NCBI RefSeq assembly: GCF_030445035.2
Contig: NC_080702.1
Span: 26,635,627 to 26,699,626 of the forward strand
Source: Dasypus novemcinctus
Taxonomy: Eukaryota; Chordata; Mammalia; Cingulata; Dasypodidae
Direction of reading: 5' to 3'
Length of the DNA: 64,000 nt
In this document: one piece after another, positions 55,390 to 64,000 of the stretch
How positions within the stretch are numbered: position 1 is the stretch's first letter
Layout of the letters: each line of letters starts with the position of its first letter
Notes under the pieces: generated by a model
What the model saw: the letters and a program-made list of their open reading frames with translations, nothing else
Databases searched by the model: none
What the model was told of the DNA's origin: nothing
Position numbers and translations under genes: made by a program

Positions 55390-56094
55390 AAAAAAAAAGA
55401 GATTTCAGCAGACCAATAACGAGTAAAGACATGAACTCAATAATGACAAACTTCCCAGCGCAGAAAAGCACAGACCAGATGGTTTCACAGGGGAGTTTTT
55501 ATCACGCATTCCAAAAAGTAACACCAATCCTGCCCTAAAGCTTCCCAAAAAACAGAAGGGGCGGGAACACTTCCTAACTCATTCTAGGAAGCCAACTTCA
55601 CACTCTTACCAAATGCAGATAAAGATATCACAAGACTTGGAAGAATAAATATCGAGAAGATATCCCTCTTACCAAACTAATTTACAGATTCAAAGCAATA
55701 CGAATTACAATCCCAACAGCTTTCTTTACAGAATTAGAAAAGGCAATTACCAAATTCATTTGGAAGGGAAAGTGCACCCGAATAGCCAAAAGCATTCTAA
55801 AAAAAGAATGTTTTTTTTAAGAAAAGCATTCATTCCAACCTGCCTGACCTTGAAACATATTACAAAGCTACAGTGGTCAAAACAGCATGGTACTGGCATA
55901 AAGACAGATACATGGATCAGTGGAGTAGAATTGAGAATCCAGAAATAAACTCTCTCGCTTACACAGTCAACTGGTTTTTGACAAACCTGCCAAGTCTGTG
56001 TTAACAGGACAAAACAGTCTCTTCCACAAATGGTACTGGGAGAACTGGATATCCATAACCAAAAGAATGAAAGAGGACCCCTGTCTCTCTCTCT
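55390..56094 (+). mobile_element. L1 ORF2 fragment with internal deletion
   Basis: ORF2-type sequence (CAGACCAGATGGTTTCACAG, then after about 55645 a jump to ATTCAAAGCAATACGAATTA). It carries several stops and is inactive. Confidence 0.8.
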
Positions 56095-56519
56095 CTTTTT
56101 TTTTTAAGATTTATTTATGTTCCTTTATTTCTCTCCCCTTCCCCTCCCCCACCCTGGTTGTCTGTTCTCTGTGTCTATTCGCTGCGTCTTCTTTGTCCGC
56201 TTCTGTTGTTGTCAGCGGCACGGGAATCTGTGTTTCTTGTCGTTGTGTCATCTTGCTGCGTCAGCTCTCTGTGTGTGCGGCGCCATTCCTGGGCAGGCTG
56301 CACTTTCTTTCGCGCTGGGCGGCTCTCCTTACGGGGCGCACTCCTTGCGCGTGGAGCTCCCCTATGCGGGGGACACCCCTGCGTGGCAGGGCACTCCTTG
56401 TGCGCATCAGCACTGCGCATGGGCCAGCTCCACACGGGTCAAGGAGGCCTGGGGTTTGAACCGTGGACCTCCCATGTGGTAGACAGATGCCCTAACCACT
56501 GGGCCAAGTCCACGTCCCC
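56095..56519 (-). mobile_element. DAS-type SINE, antisense
   Basis: A full-length copy from a T-run to GGGCCAAGTCCACGTCCCC. Confidence 0.9.
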
Positions 56520-56528
56520 CTATATTGT

Positions 56529-56616
56529 TTTATTTTTTTTAGGAGGCACTGGGAACTGAACCCGGGACCTCCCATGTGGGTGCAGGCTCTAACCGCTTGA
56601 GTCGCATCTGCTCCCC
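56529..56616 (-). mobile_element. short SINE monomer, antisense
   Basis: T-run, AGGAGGCACTGGGAACTGAA, and GAGTCGCATCTGCTCCCC. Confidence 0.85.
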
Positions 56617-57339
56617 CTGCACCCCTTCTTGATAAAAAACAAATAAACAATAACAACAACAACAAAACTTAGAAAACTAGGAATAGAAGGAAATTTCCTC
56701 CATCTGATACAGGGCATACATGAAAAGGCCACGGTTACCATCCAATGGTGAAAGACAGAAGCTTTCCCCCTAAGATCTGGAACCAGACAAGGATGCCCAC
56801 TGTCACCACTGTTATTCAACATTGTGCTGGAAGTTCTAGCCAGAGCAATTAGGCAAGAAAAAGAAATAAAAGGCACCCGAATTGGAAAGAAAGAAGTAAA
56901 GTTTTCCTGATTTGCAGATGCCGTGATCCTATATTTAGAAAATCCTGAAAACCGCACAGCAAAGCTATTAGATCTATAATAAACAAATTCAGCAAAGGGC
57001 TGAACGGTACCCATCAACATACAAAATTCAGTAGTGTTTCTATATATTAGTAATGAACAATCCGAAGAGGGTATCACAAAGTCAATTTACAAGAGCAACT
57101 AAAAGAATCAAATATCTAGGAATAAATTTAACCCAAGCTGTAAAGGACTTATACATGGAAAACTACAAAACATTGCTAAAAGAAATCAAAGAAGACCTAG
57201 ATAAGTGAAAGGATATTCAGTATTCATGGGTTGTCAATTCTACCCAAAAGGATTTACAGATTCAGTGTAATCCCCATCTCAATGCCAACTGCTTTCCTTG
57301 TAGAAATGGAAAAGCCAATCATCAAATTTATATGGAAGG

Positions 57340-57545
57340 GAGCAGAGGTGGTGCAAGTGGTTGAGTGCCTGCCTCTCACACGGGAGGTCTCCGGTTGGGT
57401 TCCCGGTGCCTCCTGAAGAAAAACAAAAACAAACAACCAGCAAGACAAAACAAAAACCCAACTCAGGGAAGCCAATGTGGCTCAGTGGTTGAGCACCAGC
57501 CCCCCACATATGAAGTCCTGGCTTCAGTTCCCAGCCCTGGTACCT
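57340..57545 (+). mobile_element. dimeric tRNA-type SINE
   Basis: Heads at 57345 and about 57467, joined by AAAACAAAAACAAACAACCA. Confidence 0.85.
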
Positions 57546-57696
57546 GAGAATTTGAAGGATGCATACTTCCCAATTTTAAAACACATTCCAAAGCTACAGT
57601 AGTCAAAACAGCATGGTACTGGCGCAAGGACAGACATATAGACCAATGGGACAGGACTGAGAGCAGAAATAAACCATCCATGGCCAAATGATTTTT

Positions 57697-57941
57697 TTTT
57701 GAGAGACCCATTTAATGTGGACCCTCGGGGTTTAGGTGGAAAAAGAGTGCCCAGGAGTTGGGCAGGCGGGCAAGGTGGGTGGATTGCCGGTCCACACCTG
57801 GCCCCAGGAGGGGTTGGCAGGTGGTGGAGGCTGGCCCAGGTACTGCCAGAGGATGGCTCGGGCAGGTACACCCGCCAGGGGAGCATCAGGCCAGCCCCGA
57901 AGAAGGTCTCTAAGCCAGGTGGCGAGTGGATGGCCAACTGT
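57697..57941 (-). pseudogene. probable processed retrocopy fragment of unknown mRNA
   Basis: A 245-bp GC-rich, non-repetitive insert in the L1. Read on the minus strand it ends ACATTAAATGGGTCTCTC then AAAAAAAAA, an ATTAAA signal followed by a short poly(A). It would be the 3' end of some transcript. The parent gene was not recognised. Confidence 0.45.
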
Positions 57942-57964
57942 TTAAAAAAAAAAGAAAAGATTTA

Positions 57965-58402
57965 GGGGAAGCGGACTTGGCCCAGTGGTTAGGGCGTCCG
58001 TCTACCACATGGAAGGTCCGCGGTTCAAACCCCGGGCCTCCTGACCCGTGTGCAGCTGGCCCATGCGCAGTGCTGATGTGCACAAGGAGTGCCCTGCCAC
58101 ACAGGGGTGTCCCCCGCGTAGGGGAGCCCCACGCGCAAGGAGTGCACCCCGTAAGGAGAACTGCCCAGCACGAAAGAAAGCGCAGCCTGCCCAGGAATGG
58201 CGCCGCCCACACGGAGAGCTGACACAGCAAGATGACACAACAAAGAGAGACACAGGTTCCCGTGCCACTGACAACAACACCAGAAGCAGACAAAGAAGAC
58301 GACGCAACAAATGGACACAGAGAACAGACAACTGGGGTGGGGGGAAAGGGGAGTGAAATAAATAAAATAAATACAGCTTTAAAAAACAAATAAATAAAAA
58401 AA
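57965..58402 (+). mobile_element. DAS-type SINE, sense
   Basis: GGAAGCGGACTTGGCCCAGT head to AATAAATACAGCTTTAAAAA. Confidence 0.93.
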
Positions 58403-58796
58403 GATGTATTTTATTTATTTCTCTCCCCTTCCCCCCCTCTCCCCCCGTGTTGTCTGCTCTCTGTGTTCACTTGCTGTGTGTTCTTCTGTGTCCGCTTATA
58501 CCATCAGTGGCACCAGGAAACTGCGTCTCTTTTTTGTTGTTATGTCGTCTTGCTGCGTCAGCTCTCTGTGTGTTCGGCTGCGCTTTCTTCATGCAGGGCG
58601 GCTCTCCTTACGGGGCGCACTCCCTGCGCGTGGGGCTCCCCTATGCGGGGGCACCCCTGCGTGGCAGGGCACTCCTTGCGCGCATCAGCACTGCACATGG
58701 GCCAGCTGCACACGGGTCAGGAGGCCCCGGGTATCGAACCCTGGACCCTCCATATGGTAGGCAGATGCTCTATCAGTTGAGCCACGTCTGCCTCCC
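58403..58796 (-). mobile_element. DAS-type SINE, antisense
   Basis: ATGTATTTTATTTATTTCTC at the left and GAGCCACGTCTGCCTCCC at the right, tail-to-tail with the previous SINE. Confidence 0.9.
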
Positions 58797-59304
58797 GGTC
58801 AGCTGGTTTTTGACAAGGGTGCCAAGTTCACTCAACGGGGAAAGAACAGTCTCTTCAACAAATGGTGCTGGGAAAACTGGATGTGCACATGTGAAAAAAT
58901 GAAGGTGGACCCCTACCTCACACCCTATACAAAAATTAACTCAAAACAGATCAAAGACCTAAATATAAGACCCAACACTATAAAAACTCCCAGAAGAAAA
59001 CATAGGGAAGCATCTTCAGGACCTGGTGTCAGGCAAGGGTTTGTTAAGACTTTACACCAAAAACATGAGTCACAAAACATAAATTGGACCTCACCTAAAT
59101 GAAAAACGGTTGTGCATAAAAGGACATGATCTAGAATGTGAAAAGACAGCCTACAAAACGGGAGAAAATAGCCGGAAACCACATATCCCATAAGGGTTTA
59201 ATATCCAGAATATATAAAGAACTTTTACTACTCAACAACAAAAGAGACAAAAACAAAACAAAACAACCCCCCCCCGACATATAAAATAAATGGTCCAATA
59301 TACA

Positions 59305-59384
59305 GGGGAGCAAGAGTTGGTCGGTGGTTGAGCACCTGCTTCCCACATATGAGGTACTGGGTTCAAGGGTACCTCCTAAAAAAT

Positions 59385-59430
<46 letters not shown>

Positions 59431-59432
59431 AA
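59305..59432 (+). mobile_element. short SINE monomer with (TA)n(CA)n tail
   Basis: GGGGAGCAAGAGTTGGTCGG head. The tail became (TA)n then (CA)n at 59385-59431. Confidence 0.85.
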
Positions 59433-60476
59433 TGGCCAGTAAGCACATGAAGAGATGTTCAACACTAGTCATTAGGAAAATGAAAATCAAAACCACAATG
59501 CGCAACCATTGCACACCAACTACAATGGCTATTATTAGAAAAAAGGAAAAGTAAAACTGTTGGTGAGGGTACGGAGAGAAAGGAGCCCTTGTGCATTGTT
59601 GGCAGTGGGAGAGGAAAAGGGTGCAGCTGTTGTGGAAAACAGTTTGGCCGTTCCTCAGAAAATTAAGTACAGAATTACCGTATGACCTGGAAATTCCACT
59701 TCCAGGTTTATACCAAAAAAAAATTAAAGCAGGGAGTCAAACAGGTATTTGTACTCTGATGTTCAGAGCAGCGTTATTTGCAATTGCCAGAAGATGGAAG
59801 CTACCCAAGCATCTGTCAACCAATGAATACATAAACAAAATGGTGTATGTACGCACCATGGAATATTATGCAGCATAAAAATAAATGAAGTCCTGATACT
59901 CTGGACGTGGATGAAGTCAGAAGACATGTTGAGTACAATAAGCCAGACACAAAAGGACAAATAGTGTACGATCTTGCTGATATGAAATAATTAGGATAAG
60001 CAAATTCGTACAGTCAGAAACTGGAATACAGGTTTCCAGGAGCCAGGTTGGAAGTGAGGAAAGGAGAGTTAATGCTTTGTTGGTACAAAGATTCTGTCTG
60101 GACTGGTGGAGAAGTTTTGGCAACGGCAGGTGGTGATGGGAGCATGACATTATGAATTGTAACTGACACCCCTGGATTAAATATTTGTGTGTGGTTGGAA
60201 GGGCAAATGTGGGGCTGTGTTTTTACGTCACTAAAATAAAAGATTTTTGCAAAGGATCACACAACTGTACAACACAGCCAGTGAACCCCAGTGTAAACTA
60301 TGGACTACAGTTCATAGTATAATTATAACCAAGTTCTCTTATTGGTTGTTGCAAAGACACTGCAGTAATGCAAAGTGTTGATAACAGGGAAAGCTGTGTG
60401 TGGTGATATACGGGAACACTCTGTTTTCTGCATGATTTTTCTGTAAACCTACAACTTGTCTAATTAAAAAAAAAGG

Positions 60477-60897
60477 GGGGGGGAACGGACTTGGTCCAGT
60501 GGTTAGGGCGTCCGTCTACCACATGAGAGGTCTGCGGTTCAAACCCAGGGCCTCCTTGACCCGTGTGGAGCTGGCCCATGCGCAGCGCTGATGCACGCAA
60601 GGAGTGCCATGCCACGCAGGGGTGTCCCCCACGTAGAGGAGCCCCATGCGTAAGGAGTGTACCCCGTAAGGAGAGCCGCCCAGCGCGAAAGAAAGTGCAG
60701 CCTGCCCAGGAATGGTGCCGCACACACGGAGAGCAGACACAAGATGACGCAACAAAAAGAAACACAGATTCCCTTGCCGCTGACAACAACAGAAGTGGAC
60801 AAAGAAGATGCAGCAAATAGACAACAGAGAAAAAGACAACCGGGGTGGAGGGGTGAAGGGGAGAAAAATAAATAAATAAATCTTAAAAAAAAAAAAG
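60477..60897 (+). mobile_element. DAS-type SINE, sense
   Basis: GGAACGGACTTGGTCCAGTG head, full core, and tail AAATAAATAAATCTTAAAAA. It follows the L1 A-tail directly. Confidence 0.93.
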
Positions 60898-60903
60898 GCG
60901 CAT

Positions 60904-61139
60904 GGGGGAAAGCAGAAGGGGCTTAGCAGATTGGGCTCCTGTCTACCATGGGTCCCTTCCCAGATTCTCCTCGTGAAGGCAAGGTGGCCCGTGCCTGCGG
61001 AGAGCTGGGGCAGCCAGATGACGTAACAAAGGGAGACAAGCAGACACAGAACACATGGTGAATGGACCCAGAGAGCAGAGAGCCAGCAAGTCACGAGAGG
61101 GGAGGGGATAGATAAATAAAATAAATCTTAAAAAAAAAA
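60904..61139 (+). mobile_element. ~235-bp DAS-related SINE
   Basis: GGGAAAGCAGAAGGGGCTTA head, GAGCTGGGGCAGCCAGATGA core, and tail AAATAAATCTTAAAAAA. Confidence 0.85.
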
Positions 61140-61809
61140 GGTGCGTGGAGCTCGCCTGCGGGAATTTGAACCCAGGCTCTACCGCTCGTGGCCCTGTCCG
61201 TAACCGTGAATCAGCAACCTCCTTGCTAACTTACAGTGGCACCCAATAGATAAGATTATCCTTTATCTCGCAAGGGGTAGTGCTTTGCCATTTATGCCAT
61301 ACAGTTAACTCTCTGTCTCTTTTTAAGGCGGTCCGTCTAAATTAAAGCTAAAAGGGAGTGAAATTTGGGGAATGCTAGACTGAAGGAAAGTTGCTCTAAG
61401 AAAGGATTCCGGGGTGAATTTGGAGGATCTGACCTTCAGGCTCAGGGTTTGAGGTTGAACTGGCTCCCGGGTCGGGCTGGGTTCCTCCCCAGTGCGGCGG
61501 TGAAGCTGCAGTTCCAGACGTCTCCAGGAGGGGGCGCAGACCCGGGAGTACGCATGTCTCGCGATATCAGCCCCAGTGCGTCCTGTGATATCCCTCGATG
61601 GGACTTGGAGGGGTTTGTCCAAAACACATTCGCCCACGTGCACGGGGATGTGGCTTGCAGCTCCCAAGGATGGGACTCAACCCTCCAGGTCCCGCGGGAG
61701 GGGCCTGGGTTAGTAAGTGGTGGCACATCGGTGCTGTGGAATAGTATGCAGCCAGGTAAAAGAGCGTGAATGTCTGGTTCAATTTTTTAAAGACTTTTAA
61801 ATGGCTGGA
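61140..61809. other. upstream unique region with CTCF-like motif
   Basis: No gene recognised. TCCAGGAGGGGGCGCAGA at 61523-61540 fits the CTCF core consensus by eye. Confidence 0.5.
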
Positions 61810-62222
61810 GGGAAGTGGACTTGGCCCAATGGTTAGGGCGTCTGCCTATCATGTGGGAGGGCTGCGGTTCAAACCCCGGGTCCTCCTTGACCCGTGTGCA
61901 GCTGGCCCATGCGCAGTGCTGATGCGCGCAAGGAGTGCCGTGCCACGCAGGGGTGTCCCCCACGTAGGGGAGCCCCACGTGCAAGGAGTGCGCCCTGTAA
62001 GGAGAGCCGCCCAGCATGAAAGAAAGCACAGCCTGCCCAGGAACGGTGCCACACACACGGAGAGCTGACACAGCAAGGTGACGCAACAAAAAGAAACAGA
62101 TTCCCGGTGCCGCTGATAAGGATAGAAGCAGTCACAGAAGGACACACAGTGAATGGACGGGGAGAGCAGACAGGTGGGGGGCAGGGTGAGAAATAAATAA
62201 ATCTTAAAAAACAAAACAAAAC
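61810..62222 (+). mobile_element. DAS-type SINE, sense
   Basis: GGAAGTGGACTTGGCCCAAT head to AAATAAATAAATCTTAAAAA. Confidence 0.93.
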
Positions 62223-62929
62223 ACCAAATGGCTGGATAGATCAAAAGCTGTGCGTGGCAACGCTTTCCAAGACATTCTCTGGAACGGACAAAGCAAGAAG
62301 CAGAGCTAAAGCTGCGTAGCAAGACAGGGGAGAGTGCTTCCATTCTGGTTCAGTCAGCCACAAAATAATTCTGGAAGGTTCCTGGGAATCTGAACAGTGA
62401 ACACGGAAGAGTAGGGTAACCGGGTGTGTTTTTGAATTTGGAAAAAAAATGTGAGTAAGTCGTCGCTGGTTTCCCAGCGGGGGTCAGCGACGCTCAGACG
62501 CCGTCCCCGCAGCCGCCTGCAGTCCCGCGGCCTCCCGGCAGGTGGCGCGCCGCAGCCCGAGCCCCACGCCCCGCGGCTCTGGGCTGGAGACCGTGTGTCG
62601 CGACGCGCGGGGGCCCGGGGCCAGCGCCAACGGGGCCTGGTAGCGCCCCGGGGCCGGGAAGGCAGACCCCCCCCCCCGGGGGCGGGGGTGGGTGGGTGTC
62701 AGCCTGGCCTCGGCAGGCCCCTCCGGAGCGAGGCTGAGAGCCTCTGGGCTGGAATCCTTGCCAACACACTGGGGTATGCTAGGAGCGTCAGTTTCCTCCT
62801 CTGTCAAATGCCGGAGACCCGAACTTACCTGGCCAGGTTGCAGTTAGGGTGAGTAAAATCACATGGGTGTTCTGAGCCCAGGCTAACTGGGGTCCCTCTC
62901 CAGGCATTATAGAATCACGATTCCTTTTT
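62223..62929. other. upstream region with short CpG island
   Basis: 62455-62740 is CpG-rich, with CCCGGCAGGTGGCGCGCC at about 62535. 62750-62820 has MIR-like text (CAGTTTCCTCCTCTGTCAAA). No exon was recognised. Confidence 0.5.
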
Positions 62930-63107
62930 ATTTATTTTAGATTTATTTTGCTTTATTTATCCCCACCCCCCTTGTTTTGCTCTCCTTGTCTGCTCTCCCC
63001 GGGAGCGCGGGCCAGCTTTTGCCTTCACCAGGAGGCTCCAGGAATCGAACCCAGGGCCTCCCATATGGTAGACGGGAGCCCAGCCGCTTGAGCCACATCT
63101 GCTTCCC
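62930..63107 (-). mobile_element. DAS-related SINE, antisense, short form
   Basis: TTTATTTTAGATTTATTTTG at the left and GAGCCACATCTGCTTCCC at the right. The body is shortened to about 180 bp. Confidence 0.85.
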
Positions 63108-63459
63108 TATTACTTTTTAAATTATATTTTAATGTTTTAAATGAAGGGTCTGCCAAGGCCTTCAAGGAATTCTGCAGTCGGACAGGAGTTGGCTGAGTCT
63201 CCCAGAGTCAAATTTGGGGGCTCCCTGTGCCCTGGCTTCCTCCCCTCTAATCTGGGTAGCCATCCCTTGATGCCTGGCTCGGTCTCCCTCCCACACCCGA
63301 TTCCTCGAGAATTCGGTCTGCTGCCTCCAAAATCTATCCAGTATCCCCTCGGTGGGTTTGCTGGTTCTTCCCTCATCCCCACCCCCCACCCCTAGCCCCC
63401 CGCACAATTTCACCTCCCTGGACTCATCTCCCCTGCACCTTCACTCCCTCCCCAGTCCC

Positions 63460-63735
63460 ACGGAACACCTGGGCACGTTCCAGCCTCAGGGCCTTCGCAT
63501 CTGCTGTTCCCTCCAGCTGAAATGCTCTTCCTGTAGGTGTTCCGGGGACAATGAGTTCTCAGGTCACAGGTCATCGCCCCTGGCACTGTCTCCATCCTTC
63601 CTTCACTCCCTGGTTTTCTAGGTCCCCCTAAGGGAACACCTGTTCCGCGAGGGAAGGAACTTTAGTTTGTTGTGTTCACTGCTTGGCCCCACTCGGGGCT
63701 TGGCACATCGTAGGCGCCCAATAAATGGAGTTTCA
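63460..63735 (-). mobile_element. L2 3'-end, antisense
   Basis: CAGCCTCAGGGCCTTCGCAT, CTGTTCCCTCCAGCTGAAAT, and the ending GGCTTGGCACATCGTAGGCG with CCCAATAAATGGA are the standard antisense L2 pattern. Confidence 0.8.
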
Positions 63736-63737
63736 GC

Positions 63738-64000
63738 TAAGATGGAGGCGAAGAAGGACAACCACCACACCATGGAGCCTAGAGTGATTACAACTGAAAA
63801 TGGGAGGATTGCATCCAGCATCCAGGTGGAATCTGAGCCTCCTCTTGACATAAAGGTGCAATGGACACAACCAATCCAGTGTCCACATAGAAGAGGTGGC
63901 ATTGGATTGGGAAAAGTGGACATAATGGACAAAGGGTATGGGGAAAGGCAGGAAGAGATGAGAGGTGGAGGCGTCTTCGGGACATGGAGCTGCCCTGGAT
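63738..64000 (+). mobile_element. repeat family R1, sense copy with open frame, cut by window end
   Basis: Open for 86 codons from an ATG at 63742 to the window edge. It includes RIASSIQVES (shared with the antisense copy at 15451-15681) and FGTWSCPG (shared with 53363-53677). No known domain was recognised. Confidence 0.65.

Larger units (their letters stand above)
56635..60476 (+). mobile_element. 5'-truncated L1, sense, broken by insertions
   Basis: Reverse-transcriptase region from 56660, ORF2 end near 58800-59100 ([18 protein letters not shown]), then L1-type sequence to 59880 and a 3' UTR ending TAATTAAAAAAAAAG. Inserted elements are at 57340, 57697, 57965, 58403 and 59305. It has stops and frameshifts throughout. 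Confidence 0.85.

Noticed and set aside
61140..64000. S1PR5 (next gene upstream of KEAP1 in human)
   Set aside because: No receptor-like reading frame was found; it presumably lies beyond the window.

Overview
This is mammalian nuclear DNA. It has split genes with GT-AG introns, tRNA-derived SINEs, L1 and L2 LINEs, MIR elements, LTR fragments and GC-rich minisatellites. The dominant SINE (about 400 bp, tRNA-like head, tail ending AAATAAATAAATCTTAAAA, plus monomeric and dimeric relatives) matches what I know of the DAS-SINEs of armadillos. The source is therefore most likely a xenarthran, probably Dasypus. The gene pair and its order match human 19p13.2: PDE4A followed by KEAP1, convergent.

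Layout. 1-4829 is intron of the long PDE4A isoforms. 4830-28650 (+) holds 14 PDE4A exons: UCR1, UCR2, the LR2 linker, the whole catalytic domain and the C-terminus. Inside this span is the private first exon of the super-short isoform PDE4A1/RD1 (9786-9851). A possible phase-symmetric cassette exon lies at 13247-13537. The PDE4A 3' UTR runs to about 30405. 30.4-43.0 kb is the tail-to-tail intergenic region, mostly repeats, with one CpG-rich promoter-like block at 34790-35060. 43020-52597 (-) holds the five coding exons of KEAP1, encoding 623 residues. 54.1-55.3 kb is the CpG island expected to hold KEAP1 exon 1 and promoter; it contains an antioxidant-response-element core. 55.4-64 kb is mostly L1 and SINE sequence, ending in an unclassified repeat family whose copies share a reading frame.

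Functionally the two genes are separate neighbours. PDE4A is a cAMP-specific phosphodiesterase. KEAP1 is the cysteine-based stress sensor and CUL3 adaptor that directs NRF2 to degradation. All coding exons found are intact, phases agree at every junction, and catalytic or sensor residues are present.

The non-coding sequence is the unusual part. At least seven intronic tandem arrays occur. Two of them have copied splice-site neighbourhoods: the KEAP1 exon 2 donor and the PDE4A last-exon acceptor. One array carries repeated octamer and CCAAT motifs. I saw no CRISPR array, prokaryotic system or functional RNA gene. Human comparisons are from memory.
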